Assembly: GCF_019458805.1 (NCBI RefSeq)
Contig: NZ_JAIBOA010000003.1
Coordinates: 310,001-374,000 of the forward strand
Origin: Actinomadura parmotrematis
GTDB lineage: Bacteria > Actinomycetota > Actinomycetes > Streptosporangiales > Streptosporangiaceae
Direction: 5' to 3'
DNA length: 64,000 nt
Shown here: piece after piece, positions 51,958 through 60,508 of the stretch
Layout: the number at the start of each line of letters is the position of its first letter
How positions within the stretch are numbered: the stretch's first letter is position 1
The notes under the pieces: model-generated
Told to the model about the DNA's origin: nothing
The model's input: the letters and a program-made list of their open reading frames with translations, nothing else
Database searches by the model: none
Program-made: the position numbers and the translations under genes

Positions 51958-52323
51958 TTGGCGCAGGTGCGGAACCGGCCGCACACCGCCCTGCACCTTG
52001 CGGTCCCTTGCGGGCACGAGCCGGTCGTGGACGAGGCGACCCCGCCTCCACCCGACGCCGAAGCGTCCGGCCCGGCCGACAGATGGTGGCTCGACGGTGA
52101 GACTGCGGTGCACATGCGGCTACACGCATGGTGGGGCCGCGAGGACATCTGGACCGTCCGCTGCTTCGCCTCCCGGGCGTCGCGCCTGGCGGCCGTGTCC
52201 GAAGAGGTGCGGCACGCGATGACCGGCGACATCCGGCAAGGAGAGGAGTGGTGCACGCTGTGCGGCCACTTCGAGCGGCCGGGGCGCCCCTGCCTCCCCG
52301 GCCGGAGAAGCCCGCGCGCCTGA
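51958..52323 (+). CDS. hypothetical protein with C-terminal CxxC
   Basis: A TTG at 51958, preceded by GGCGAGGTG at suitable spacing, opens a 121-residue frame. A Pro/Ala-rich head is followed by WWGREDIWTVRCFASRASRL and a CTLC pair (EEWCTLCGHFERPGRPC), possibly zinc-binding. A GTG at 51967 is an alternative. Third-position GC is high, supporting coding. No family is recognised. It is the first of three orphan genes upstream of the integrated remnant. Confidence 0.5.
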   Translation: MAQVRNRPHTALHLAVPCGHEPVVDEATPPPPDAEASGPADRWWLDGETAVHMRLHAWWGREDIWTVRCFASRASRLAAVSEEVRHAMTGDIRQGEEWCTLCGHFERPGRPCLPGRRSPRA

Positions 52324-52529
52324 TCACACGAGACCGGCCTCGCCCGCTCAGCTGGGGGTCGAAGCAGAGGAGTCCCAGTCGCGCCGCGACGTCGGCGAGG
52401 CGGGTTGGACCGGCACTCGGGCAGGGGGCATCGTCATCACGTCTGCCGCCTGCGGCGTAACACCCGGGATCGCTCTGTCGTACCCATTGGCAAGTCTGTC
52501 CGCTGCGAATCGAACGAAAGGGGGGGTAC

Positions 52530-53027
52530 GTGGGAGCTGATAGCTGGGTCCACATCGTTCCGTATCAGGAGGACGCCACCGCTGCCCTCGCGGCACTTGT
52601 GCGCAAGGAAATGCAGGAGGTCGTCAACGTATGGCCCGCGGACGGGCCGTGCCCGACGACATCGCAGGAGTTCTGGCGATCCTGCGAGGAACTGGACTTC
52701 TGGCTCGACGGAATCCTCGGCCTCGGCGCCGAGTCGGTCGAGAAGGACGACCACGACGCCCGCTTCAAGGTCCGCTTGATCACGGATCACGAGGTGCTGT
52801 CCTTCTTCGGCACCGCCCACCCCGGCCGGGCCGATTTCGACCGGGCCGAAAAAGCGGCCTCCACGGCGGCTCATCTCAACGGCTCCTACGGATCGCCCGG
52901 CCCCTGCCCGCCCGGCTGCCCCCACGCCTTCGATCCGCCGGAACGCGACTCGGGCCGCGCCACGGTCCTCTACGACGACGAGCGGCGACCCCTGCACATC
53001 GCCTTCTGGGGCTCCACCACCTGCTGA
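52530..53027 (+). CDS. hypothetical protein (165 aa)
   Basis: The GTG at 52530 follows a run of AAAGGGGGGG. The protein begins GADSWVHIVPYQEDATAALA, an alpha/beta start seen in several actinomycete hypothetical proteins, and has Cys-rich turns near the end (PCPPGCPHAF). No signal peptide or membrane segment. Residues around YDDERRPLHIAFWGSTTC close the domain. Function unknown; an immunity or sensor role would be a guess. Confidence 0.65.
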   Translation: MGADSWVHIVPYQEDATAALAALVRKEMQEVVNVWPADGPCPTTSQEFWRSCEELDFWLDGILGLGAESVEKDDHDARFKVRLITDHEVLSFFGTAHPGRADFDRAEKAASTAAHLNGSYGSPGPCPPGCPHAFDPPERDSGRATVLYDDERRPLHIAFWGSTTC

Positions 53028-53140
53028 CCCGTTCTGGCGCGAAAGAAGATCGGCTCGCTGCCCCGCTCCCCGGCCCGCGGGCGTTCGGGGGCGGGGAGCG
53101 CGCTGGGCGCGGGGACTGGAGGACGGAGTTCTGGGCCGGC

Positions 53141-53677
53141 ATGAGTCCCTCGGCGACGCTCAACGCCTCGTACATGATCGCGGCCCACGTGCCTGGGGTG
53201 CCTCCTTCCGCCTCGTCCGAAGCGCGGGGAAGATGGTTCGTCGTGATGAGGTCGGTGAGCCGTCCGGTCTTGGCGGTCAAGGCCGGCGGGCCGTGGCTGG
53301 TCTTGGTGGGCGGCACGTGGGCCGTGGACACCGAGAACGAGTCCGGCGTTCGACTCGGCCGGGGGCGCATGTGGTTGCTGCCGCTGCTGGAGCGTTCACG
53401 GGAGGAGGTCGAGTCCGAAGCGCGGGCCCGCCTCGGGGCTGGTGATCCCGACGTGGGGGAAGCGCTGAGGGCGGTGATCGGCATGGGCCTGGACGCCTGG
53501 TCGGACCACTGGCTGTCCAAAGCCGTGGCCTGGATGACGGACGAAGAGGTCGTGGTCTTCTCCGAACGTCTCCACGAGATCGCGCTGGAAAGCGTCGGAC
53601 CCCGGTCCCAAGACACCAGGCACGCCGCGAAGCGACGGCTCGAGCGACTTGGGCTGTGGTCGCCTGATCGCGAGTGA
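53141..53677 (+). CDS. hypothetical protein (178 aa)
   Basis: The frame from the ATG at 53141 (SPSATLNASYMIAAHVPGVP) gives 178 residues. A beta-rich middle (WFVVMRSVSRPVLAVKAGGP, LVLVGGTWAVDTENESG) and a helical part (PLLERSREEVESEARARLGA) are seen, ending in a basic RRLERLGLW helix. No start codon exists in frame for over 100 bases upstream, although the residues just before the ATG also look coding, so the true start may be further upstream and obscured. It ends 68 bases before the left 18-bp core repeat. Confidence 0.55.
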   Translation: MSPSATLNASYMIAAHVPGVPPSASSEARGRWFVVMRSVSRPVLAVKAGGPWLVLVGGTWAVDTENESGVRLGRGRMWLLPLLERSREEVESEARARLGAGDPDVGEALRAVIGMGLDAWSDHWLSKAVAWMTDEEVVVFSERLHEIALESVGPRSQDTRHAAKRRLERLGLWSPDRE

Positions 53678-53745
53678 GCTCCGCGGACGTCGGGCCGGCC
53701 GGGACGGGGCCGGCGGACGTGTCGCGCGGCCTGAGCGTCTGCCGC

Positions 53746-53763
53746 GGGCGCTAGAAGACCGAG
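53746..53763. repeat. left core attachment repeat (attL-like)
   Basis: GGGCGCTAGAAGACCGAG. Identical to 55341-55358. Contains CTAG, which is rare in such a GC-rich genome. Confidence 0.7.
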
Positions 53764-53872
53764 TTCTGAATCCCGCAGAACCATGACCAGCGCCAAAGCC
53801 TTCGATCAAGCCTCTGACCTGCGCCCCCACCTCTTACGGACTCTCATCATCTCGTAGCGAATCCAGTCCCCA

Positions 53873-53891
53873 TGTGCCCTCGATGTGCCCT
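53873..53891. repeat. left arm-type repeat
   Basis: TGTGCCCTCGATGTGCCCT, two GTGCCCT units in tandem. Matches 55281-55299 at 18 of 19 positions in the same orientation. Confidence 0.55.
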
Positions 53892-53949
53892 GCGTGCGTC
53901 GAGGGCCTTGCCTGCCCAGAACCATCTACCGCACCAGCCGCACACCCGT

Positions 53950-54017
53950 CCGGAGTGCTCGTTCGCGCGAACGGTGAAACGCTGTGACAGACAGTGGCGC
54001 GCGAACGAGTGCTCCGG
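53950..54017. repeat. 20-bp imperfect inverted repeat with 28-base loop
   Basis: Arms 53950-53969 and 53998-54017 pair at 18 of 20 positions. It lies inside the remnant, upstream of the HEAT-like gene's terminator. It could be a large hairpin or a binding region; a 53954-54017 stem would be very stable. Confidence 0.6.
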
Positions 54018-54028
54018 GGCGCGGGGGT

Positions 54029-54052
54029 CCAGGGGGCGGGGTAGCCCCCTGG
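54029..54052 (-). terminator. stem-loop downstream of the HEAT-like gene
   Basis: 9-bp perfect stem (54029-54037 with 54044-54052), 6-base loop, 11 bases after the leftward gene's stop. Confidence 0.55.
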
Positions 54053-54063
54053 TTCGATCTCGC

Positions 54064-54456
54064 CTAGCCGGCTTCCCCGATGACATTGCGAACTTGCTCG
54101 GCAGCCTCCGCGTGGAGCCGTGGCAAGCACTCGCTGAGGGCCGGAACGATGCTGTTGGGAACGGTGCCGTACTCGACCAGGTAGCCAAGAGAGTGTGCGA
54201 TCTCTTCCTGCACCGTGGCATCGGTCTCTCGCGTGAGGCTGTCCACGAGCGGCAGCACCATGTCAACCGTCTCAAGGTCCGTTCTGCAGGCGTGGATGAG
54301 TCGGTCACCGAGGTAGGCGGCTGCCAGCTCGCGTGCCTGCGGTTCATCGTGGGCTAGCCAGGACACCAACTCAGCGGTCGAGGCGTCGATCATTCGGGAA
54401 CCGAGTTCCTGGCGGATGGGTCGTGTCGCGTCTTCTTGAGCAGGGCGTCGGGTCAT
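54064..54456 (-). CDS. HEAT-repeat-like protein carried by the remnant
   Basis: A 130-residue helical protein. The body LVSWLAHDEPQARELAAAYL and TDATVQEEIAHSLGYLVEYG reads like paired HEAT/ARM helices. The ATG at 54456 gives TRRPAQEDATRPIRQELGSR before the first repeat; an ATG at 54393 would drop 21 residues. Codon use is slightly lower in GC3 than the surroundings, fitting acquired DNA. No enzymatic motif. It is the only likely intact cargo gene between the two core repeats. Confidence 0.6.
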   Translation of the reverse strand: MTRRPAQEDATRPIRQELGSRMIDASTAELVSWLAHDEPQARELAAAYLGDRLIHACRTDLETVDMVLPLVDSLTRETDATVQEEIAHSLGYLVEYGTVPNSIVPALSECLPRLHAEAAEQVRNVIGEAG

Positions 54457-54629
54457 CTCCGCATTCTGACGGTGGCGGCGCGACCTGACGATGGCCGACA
54501 GACGGGCAGCGGCCTGCTGCTGCACGATGCGCGGTCCGGCGCCCGCCGGCCGGTGACCGGCGCCCACGCCGCACGCGCCGGGCGGCGCCGGCGCCGGGCC
54601 GCGCAGCGGCGCGAGCGCCGCCGCCCCTC

Positions 54630-55316
54630 GAACCGTGGACGGTCGAACGGGTCGCTGCGGTAGCTGAGACGATCACTGAGCGGTACGCGGCCATGGTGGC
54701 GGTCGGGGCTCGGCTCGGACTTCGGCAAGGTGAGGCGTTCGGCCTGGCCGTCGATGACGTGGACTTCCTGCGGGGCGTCGTGCACGTCCGGCGGCAGGTC
54801 AAGCTCTTCCGGGATCGGCGGATGGTGTTCGCGCTGCCCAAGGGCGGCAAGGAGCGGGACATCCCGCTACCGGAGTCGCTGCGGCTCCTGCTCGCCGAGC
54901 ACATGCGGCCGGAGAAGTACCCGCCGGTCCAGGTGACGTTGCCATGGCGGGTGCCGGAAGGGGAACCGGTGCCGGCGCGGCTCGTGTTCACGACTCGGCA
55001 GAACACGCCGATCAACCGGACGGAGTGGAACCGCTTCGTCTGGAAGCCGGCGCTCGTGCGGGCCGATGTTCCGGCAACGCGGGAAAACGGGTTCCATGCC
55101 TTGCGGCATCACTTCGCGAGCGTGCTACTTGAGCGCGGGGTCGACGTCCGGGCGCTCGCCGAGTTCCTCGGGCACGCGGACCCCGGGTTCACGTTGCGGA
55201 CGTACACGCACCTGATGCCGTCCAGCCGGGATCGGATGCGGCTGGCGATCGATGGGGCCTGGGGGCACGATGCCGGGGCGTGTGCCCTGGATGTGCCCTC
55301 AGAGCGGGTGTCGTGA
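54630..55316 (+). pseudogene. 5'-truncated tyrosine recombinase (integrase)
   Basis: The catalytic domain is complete: Arg in GARLGLRQGEAFGL, Lys in ALPKGGKERDIPL, His-x-x-Arg in HALRHHFAS, the second His in GHADPGFT, and Tyr in LRTYTHLM. Upstream of the ATG at 54693 the frame still reads like integrase (EPWTVERVAAVAETITERYA), but there is no start codon between the stop at 54486-54488 and 54693, and the N-terminal SAM-like DNA-binding domain is missing. It is adjacent to the right core repeat. As it stands it should be inactive or make only a partial protein from 54693. Confidence 0.75.
55281..55299. repeat. right arm-type repeat
   Basis: TGTGCCCTGGATGTGCCCT, inside the last codons of the integrase gene; one mismatch to 53873-53891. 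Confidence 0.55.
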
Positions 55317-55340
55317 GCTGCGGCGCAGGTCAGCGGCGCG

Positions 55341-55358
55341 GGGCGCTAGAAGACCGAG
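55341..55358. repeat. right core attachment repeat (attR-like)
   Basis: Identical to 53746-53763. On the minus strand it encodes the final SVF and stop of the peptidoglycan-enzyme-like gene, so insertion leaves that gene intact. Confidence 0.7.
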
Positions 55359-56302
55359 ATGTGGACGTGGTCGTAGTGGTTGGCGGTGATGCCGCCGCGG
55401 TCCTCCATGGCGCGCCAGCCGGGGCTGCGGAGGTCGTAGATGCGCTGGCGCCAGATGATGTACTTGATGCCGAGGGCGCCGGCGTGGGCGATGGCGTAGG
55501 CGGCGACCTGGTTGCCGTTCTCGACGCGGGCGGCGGTCGGCATGGTGCCGCCGCTGCTCTCCATGAAGTCGCAGGCGTGGCCGGTGCCGTGGTCCTGGGG
55601 GTCGCCGGTCGAGCGGACGCAGCCGATGATCGGGAACGGTCCGAACTCGGTGTCGATGACGTTCTTGACCTTCAGCATGCGGGCGGTGACGCCGCCCATG
55701 CCCGACGTCGGGGACTGCGGCTTGTACTTCTTGACGAGCGACTTGATGCGGGTCCGCTGGGCGTCGAGGTCGGCGATCTCCTTCTGCAGGTCGGAGATCT
55801 TCGCCTGGGCCTGCGCCTTGGCCTTCTGCTGCTCGTCGATGAGCTTCTGGAGCTGCTGGACGCGGGTGGCCTGGTTCTGCGAGAGGTGCGTCGCGAGGCT
55901 CGCCGAGTTCAGCACCGCCGACGGGTCGCCGTCGGCCAGGACCTGGACGGAGGGGTCCGCGCCGCCCGTCATGTACTGGGTGGCGGCCATCTGGGCGACG
56001 CGGAGGCGCGCCTGCTCCAGGTCCCGGGTGAGCTTGCCGGAGTTCGACAGGGCCTTCCGGACGCCGTACTGGGCGTCCTTCAGCTTGGCGAGGTCGCCGC
56101 CGTACTCCTTGTCGAGCCGGGCGATCTGGGCGTTCAGCTTCTTCAGCTTGGACGTGTCGCCCGGGTCGGCGGCGGCGGGGGCGGGCGCGAGGGTGCCCGC
56201 GGTGAGCGGCAGCGCCGTCGCGGCCAGCGCCGTCAGGGCCAGCGCGGCGCGGCGCAGGCGCGCGGCGGCGCGCGGCCGGCCGGTGGAGCCGGGACTCTCC
56301 AC
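55346..56302 (-). CDS. secreted coiled-coil protein with ARB-07466-like C-terminal domain
   Basis: A 318-residue exported protein. A signal peptide (LTALAATALPLTAGTLAPAP) is followed by a coiled coil (KLKKLNAQIARLDKEYGGDL through KSLVKKYKPQ) and a C-terminal domain with FPIIGCVRSTGDPQDHGTGH, CDFMESSGG and NHYDHVHISVF. The His/Asp spread and HVH end resemble the ARB-07466-type, peptidase-like fold found at the ends of actinobacterial cell-wall hydrolases. The GTG at 56302 has GAGGAG upstream. The last bases of the gene are the core repeat of the remnant, so this is the probable integration target. Confidence 0.82.
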   Translation of the reverse strand: MESPGSTGRPRAAARLRRAALALTALAATALPLTAGTLAPAPAAADPGDTSKLKKLNAQIARLDKEYGGDLAKLKDAQYGVRKALSNSGKLTRDLEQARLRVAQMAATQYMTGGADPSVQVLADGDPSAVLNSASLATHLSQNQATRVQQLQKLIDEQQKAKAQAQAKISDLQKEIADLDAQRTRIKSLVKKYKPQSPTSGMGGVTARMLKVKNVIDTEFGPFPIIGCVRSTGDPQDHGTGHACDFMESSGGTMPTAARVENGNQVAAYAIAHAGALGIKYIIWRQRIYDLRSPGWRAMEDRGGITANHYDHVHISVF

Positions 56303-56625
56303 GGTCGTCTCCTCTTCCTCGGGGCGCCTACCGGGTTAGCTGACGGGTTCGGACGCGAAGGCCGCCCTATCACGCGGGTGCGTGAACTCACCCCGGCCGG
56401 CCGCCCGGGACGGGCGGTGCGGCTGCGTGGTTCCCCGGTTCCCGGGCCGGCGGGGCCGCGGGATTCGGCTCGATCGACCCTACGGCCGCCCGGGGCGGGC
56501 GGTTCGCCGGTCGAAGGCTCATGAACTGTAAGGAACCGTCCGGTGCCTCGCCAAGATTAGACCCTGGCGGAGAGAGTGGTGGCCCGGCCCCCGGTGCGGG
56601 GGCCGGGCCATCCTAGCGGGACGAT
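56303..56625. other. intergenic region with the subtilase terminator
   Basis: 323 bases. Apart from the perfect hairpin at 56580-56610, I see no gene; the promoter of the 55346 gene should lie here but I cannot define it. Confidence 0.5.
56580..56610 (-). terminator. terminator of the subtilase gene
   Basis: 13-bp perfect stem (56580-56592 with 56598-56610), 5-base loop, 15 bases after the stop codon at 56626. Confidence 0.8.
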
Positions 56626-57831
56626 CTAGAGGTTGCTCTTGTAGAGCAGCTTGTTGGCGGTCCCCTTCGGCAGGCCGCCGATGCGGTTCTTGGTGGAGTT
56701 GTCGCTCAGCCACTTCTGCACCTGCGGGAAGGTGGCCTTGGGGTGGGTGGCGAGGTAGAGGGCCGCGGTGCCGCTGACGTACGGGGTGGCCATCGACGTG
56801 CCGCTCAGCGACTTGCGGTAGTGGCCGCTGGAGTCGGCCTTCGGCCAGGTCGAGGTGATGGCGTAGCCGGGGGCGTGGATGTCCACGCACTTGCCGTAGT
56901 TCGACCAGCTCGGGCGGTTGTCGTGCGAGGTGGTGGCGCCGACGGTCTCGACCCAGCCCGCGCTGGAGGGCGAGTAGTGGCAGGCGTTCTTGTCCGAGGT
57001 GGGCTTCTCGGCGTTGCCGGCCGCGACCGACACGAAGACGCCGGACTTGGAGAGGTTCATCACGGCGGTGTTCAGCGCCGCGGACTTCGGCCCGCCGACG
57101 GAGATGTTCGCGACGGCCGGCTTGGCGGCGTGGGTGCGGAGCCACTGCGCGGCGGAGACGATGCTGGACATGTAGCCCTCGCCCTTGCAGTCCAGCACGC
57201 GCAGGGCGCGGATCTTGACGCCCTTGGCGACGCCGTAGGTCTTGGACCCGAGGATGCCCGCGACGTGCGTGCCGTGCCCGTTGCAGTCGGCGCCGTTGCC
57301 GTTGAACTCCGAGGCGACCCAGGCGACGTCCGCGCGGCCGCCGAACTCGCCGAGGCCCTTGGCGATGCCGGTGTCGATGACGTAGGCGGTGACGTTGGCC
57401 GCCTTGGTCTTGTAGCCGTAGGACTTGCTGAGCGGCAGCCTGCGCTGGTCGACGCGGTCCAGGCCCCAGGGCAGCGGCGACTTCTGGGTGTCGGAGATCT
57501 TGACGATCTGGTCCTGCTCGATGGCGGCGACCTGGGGGTCCCTGCGCAGCCGCGCGAGCTGGTCGGCGTTCGCCTTGGCGACGAAGCCGTTCAGCACCGT
57601 GTCGAACTTCTGGACGGCCGTGGCGCGCGCCTGGTTCGCGGCGTTCTGCGCGGACGCGTCGCCCTTCATGGTGACGATGTAGCGGCCGGGGACCGGCGTG
57701 CCGGCCGTGGCGGCGACGGGGACGAGGTCGGCGCCGCGGTGCTGGGCGGCCAGCACGGGGACGGCGGCGGCGGTGCCGACCGCCGCGGTGACGGCGCCGA
57801 CCAGCAGCGCCCGTCGGGAGGCAACCCGCAA
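56626..57831 (-). CDS. secreted subtilisin-like serine protease (S8)
   Basis: A 401-residue protease. A twin-arginine-containing signal (SRRALLVGAVTAAVGTAAAV) precedes an inhibitor-I9 prodomain (RYIVTMKGDASAQNAANQAR), and the catalytic domain has Asp in AYVIDTGI, His in NGHGTHVAGI, the oxyanion Asn in SVAAGNAE and Ser in SGTSMATPYVSGTAAL. The TTG at 57831 has AAGGAG eight bases upstream, a strong reason to accept the rare start. No C-terminal anchor. Likely a nutritional or processing protease exported by Sec or Tat; the RR pair is not a full consensus. Confidence 0.93.
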   Translation of the reverse strand: MRVASRRALLVGAVTAAVGTAAAVPVLAAQHRGADLVPVAATAGTPVPGRYIVTMKGDASAQNAANQARATAVQKFDTVLNGFVAKANADQLARLRRDPQVAAIEQDQIVKISDTQKSPLPWGLDRVDQRRLPLSKSYGYKTKAANVTAYVIDTGIAKGLGEFGGRADVAWVASEFNGNGADCNGHGTHVAGILGSKTYGVAKGVKIRALRVLDCKGEGYMSSIVSAAQWLRTHAAKPAVANISVGGPKSAALNTAVMNLSKSGVFVSVAAGNAEKPTSDKNACHYSPSSAGWVETVGATTSHDNRPSWSNYGKCVDIHAPGYAITSTWPKADSSGHYRKSLSGTSMATPYVSGTAALYLATHPKATFPQVQKWLSDNSTKNRIGGLPKGTANKLLYKSNL

Positions 57832-57963
57832 GGCAGGACTCCTTCGTCAGCGCGCGGCGCCGGGGCGGCGCCCCGCGTCGGGGGTTCGGAGGATCGTCCG
57901 AGGCACCTTAGTGGATCTAAGCGGCCTATGCCCCCAACTTGGACATAGACCTATGAACCGGAT

Positions 57964-59766
57964 TCAGCTGCGGCTCAGCCTGCCCTGGTAGCCGGGCTCG
58001 CCGGGCAGCGCCTTGGCCCACACGTACTGGAGCGAGCCGTCGGGCTGCCGGGTGATCTGCACCGCGCCGGCCGTGCAGGGCTTGGCGATCGCCAGCGCCA
58101 TCTGGACGCTGGCGCCGGTGCCCTTGGTGAAGGTCAGCGTCCCGGTGCAGCCCTCCTTGGGGTAGACGGCCGTCGCCGTCCTCGCGCCCGCCTGGAGGGT
58201 CAGCTCGATCGGGAAGGAGATCCCGTTGCGGCTGTTGGTCGCGGTGCCCTTCCAGGTGCCGGCGAAGGTCTGCGGGATCGCGCTCACCGGCCCGGTGGCC
58301 GCGCCGCCCGACGAGGCGGGGGGCGCGTCGTCGTCGCTGTTCAGCTGCGGCAGCAGCACCAGCGCGATGATCGCGATGCCGACGAGCACGCCGATGGTCA
58401 GCGACAGCGCGACGCCGAGCACGTGGTTGCCGCGCTTCAGCCGCGGCAGCGACAGCACGGCCGTGCCGTCGCCCGCGCCGCCGGTCCGGGCGTCGCCCCG
58501 CGCGTCCTCGCCGGGCAGCCCGGGGATCAGCGCGGTCGCCTCGCCCGGGGCGGCCCCGGGGACCGGCTCCAGCAGCGACGTCGGGTGGTCGTCGGTGTCG
58601 CGGGCCGCGCGCCGCAGCGCGGCGGCGAGCGCGGGGGACGGGACGGCGGCCGGCATCGCCGCCATCGCCTGCGTCGGATGGTCCACGCCGGACGGCTCCG
58701 GCGCCGGCGCGGGACCGGTGCCGGGGACGGCGGCGAGGTCGGCGCTCGTCTCGTCGGCCGGGACGGCGGCGAGGTCGGCGCTCGTCTCCGCGGCGTCCGC
58801 GCGGGCCGGCGACCCGGACACCGGGACGACCTCCGGCTCCGGCTCGGCCTCGGCCTCCGGCGCGGCGGGCGCGGGGACGGCGTGCGGCGTCGCCGCGAGC
58901 GCCCGCCCCTCGGCCGCCAGCGAGGCGGGCATCCGCCCGGCGAGCGGGCCGTCCTCGGCCAGCAGCCGGCCGAGCAGCGCGCGCGCCTCGGGACGCTCGT
59001 CCGGCGCCTTGGCGAGCGCGTCCGCGACGATCTCCTGGAGCGACTCGGGCAGCGCCGACACGTCGGGGTCGTCGTAGACGATCCGCTGGGTGACCTCCGA
59101 CGTCGAGTCGTCGCCGAACGGCGCCTTGCCCGTCGCGGCGTACAGCAGCGTGCCCGCCCAGGCGAACACGTCGGCGGCCGGGCCCGCGCCCGAGCCGCTG
59201 AGCTGCTCGGGGGCCAGATAGAACGGCTCGCCCGCGACGCCGCCGGGCGCGGCGCCGATCGCCTCCAGGCCCGCCGCCACGCCGAAGTCGGTGACCTGCG
59301 GGCCGTCCGGGCCGAGCAGCACGTTGGCGGGCTTCAGGTCGTGGTGGACGGCGCCGGCGCGGTGCAGGGCGGCGAGCGCGACGGCCGTGCCGACTGCGAC
59401 GCGCTCCAGGACGCCCGAGCCGCGCGGGCCCTCCTCGACGACGAGCTGCTGGAGCGAGGGCCCGTGCACGTACTCGGCCACGATGTAGGCGCGGCCGTCC
59501 TCGACATCGGCGGCGACGATCGCCGCCGTGCAGAAGCCCGACACCGCGCGGGCGCGGCGGAACGCGCCGGTGAAGCGGGCGCGGGCCGCGGCATCGCCGC
59601 CGGGCCGGGCGTGCAGCAGCTTGACCGCGACCGACCGGCCGGCGGGACCGCCGCCCGACCGGCCGAGGAAGACCGCGCCCTGCTCGCCGACACCGAGCCG
59701 GCCCACGATCTCGTACCCGCCGAGCCGGCGCGGATCATCGGGCTGCAGGGGCAGCGCCTCGGCCAT
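57964..59766 (-). CDS. transmembrane Ser/Thr protein kinase (PknB-type fold)
   Basis: A 600-residue kinase. The glycine loop is [14 protein letters not shown], the ATP lysine Lys49 (VAVKLL), the catalytic loop HHDLKPANV (His142-His143-Asp144) and the metal motif Asp161-Phe-Gly. Arg of the usual HRD is His, and the activation segment ([13 protein letters not shown]) has no Thr in the usual position. A long Ala/Pro/Glu linker leads to one membrane segment near residue 455 and an extracellular beta domain ([15 protein letters not shown]). GGAGG eight bases before the ATG supports the start. Input sensed by the outer domain is unknown. Confidence 0.9.
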   Translation of the reverse strand: MAEALPLQPDDPRRLGGYEIVGRLGVGEQGAVFLGRSGGGPAGRSVAVKLLHARPGGDAAARARFTGAFRRARAVSGFCTAAIVAADVEDGRAYIVAEYVHGPSLQQLVVEEGPRGSGVLERVAVGTAVALAALHRAGAVHHDLKPANVLLGPDGPQVTDFGVAAGLEAIGAAPGGVAGEPFYLAPEQLSGSGAGPAADVFAWAGTLLYAATGKAPFGDDSTSEVTQRIVYDDPDVSALPESLQEIVADALAKAPDERPEARALLGRLLAEDGPLAGRMPASLAAEGRALAATPHAVPAPAAPEAEAEPEPEVVPVSGSPARADAAETSADLAAVPADETSADLAAVPGTGPAPAPEPSGVDHPTQAMAAMPAAVPSPALAAALRRAARDTDDHPTSLLEPVPGAAPGEATALIPGLPGEDARGDARTGGAGDGTAVLSLPRLKRGNHVLGVALSLTIGVLVGIAIIALVLLPQLNSDDDAPPASSGGAATGPVSAIPQTFAGTWKGTATNSRNGISFPIELTLQAGARTATAVYPKEGCTGTLTFTKGTGASVQMALAIAKPCTAGAVQITRQPDGSLQYVWAKALPGEPGYQGRLSRS

Positions 59767-59953
59767 CGCAAGAACCTCCGTGTCCAGCCGCGGCCGCGTC
59801 CTGCGGCCTGCGGTCTTCCCCCCGAACCTGCCCGTCCCCGGAGCCGCGCGCCCCCGGCTGCCACGGCCTCGTCACTTCTGTCACATTTGTACCGGCAACC
59901 GGGGCGCCCCCGCGGCCGACCCACCGCGAATCCACCCGCTAGCGTGGGTTCCG

Positions 59954-60394
59954 ATGCCGCGCTCACCCCTCACCCGCACCGTGCTGGACGAGCAGCGCGC
60001 CGCGCTCGGCCTGCCGCCCCACCGGGGCGGCGACGAGCCCGCCGAGCTGCGCCGTGCCGCGCTGGACACCGTGCTCGCCGCGCCCGGCCGGGAGGCCGGG
60101 GTGGCCCGCCCGGTGCTGAAGGGGGCGGTGCAGCACCTGCTCGGCCGGCTGGCCGAGCGCGCGCCCGGACGCTCGGTCGAGGTCCGGGTGCCCCCGCACG
60201 CGGCGGTGCAGTGCATCGACGGCCCGCACCATACCCGTGGAACCCCGCCGAATGTGGTGGAGATGGACGCCGTGACCTGGATCGATCTCGCCACCGGCCG
60301 CCTGGCCTGGGACGACGCGCTCGCGGCCGGGCGTGTCCGGGCGAGCGGCTCCCGCGCCGACCTTTCGGCCTATCTCCCGGTCGACCCCGCTTAG
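59954..60394 (+). CDS. sterol-carrier-family (SCP2-like) protein
   Basis: A 146-residue protein. The SCP2-like core is [38 protein letters not shown] and [20 protein letters not shown]. Such proteins are common next to purF and purM in actinomycetes. The ATG at 59954 follows TAGCGT by eight bases with no ribosome site, so it may be leaderless. The lipid or cofactor bound is unknown. It lies divergent from the kinase gene. Confidence 0.8.
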   Translation: MPRSPLTRTVLDEQRAALGLPPHRGGDEPAELRRAALDTVLAAPGREAGVARPVLKGAVQHLLGRLAERAPGRSVEVRVPPHAAVQCIDGPHHTRGTPPNVVEMDAVTWIDLATGRLAWDDALAAGRVRASGSRADLSAYLPVDPA

Positions 60395-60508
60395 CAGCCA
60401 TATTTCCCGTTCCGTCCCGGCCTGTCGGTCGTTGGGGCTTGTGCCGGCCCGGCCGGGCTGCCAGCGTGGTGGCCACGACCGGATCGGGGGACCGCGGAGG
60501 TGACCCTG

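Larger units (their letters stand above)
53678..54063. other. left end of the integrated remnant, no gene
   Basis: 386 bases without a supportable gene. It holds the left core repeat (53746-53763), one arm-type repeat (53873-53891), the long inverted repeat (53950-54017) and the stem-loop at 54029-54052. Confidence 0.6.
53746..55358. mobile_element. 1.6-kb remnant of a tyrosine-recombinase integrative element
   Basis: Bounded by an exact 18-bp direct repeat (53746-53763 and 55341-55358), the right copy of which covers the last codons and stop of the leftward gene at 55346. Inside are a truncated tyrosine recombinase adjacent to the right end, one small HEAT-like gene and a second pair of 19-bp repeats near each end. 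Elements that integrate into the 3' end of a gene restore its coding sequence exactly like this. It lacks excisionase, replication and transfer genes, so it is probably a decayed relic. Confidence 0.7.

Noticed and set aside
54021..54060. A tRNA-like T-arm (GGTTCGATCTC after a short stem) inside the remnant.
   Set aside because: No acceptor stem, D-arm or anticodon arm can be drawn; it is better explained as a simple terminator hairpin.
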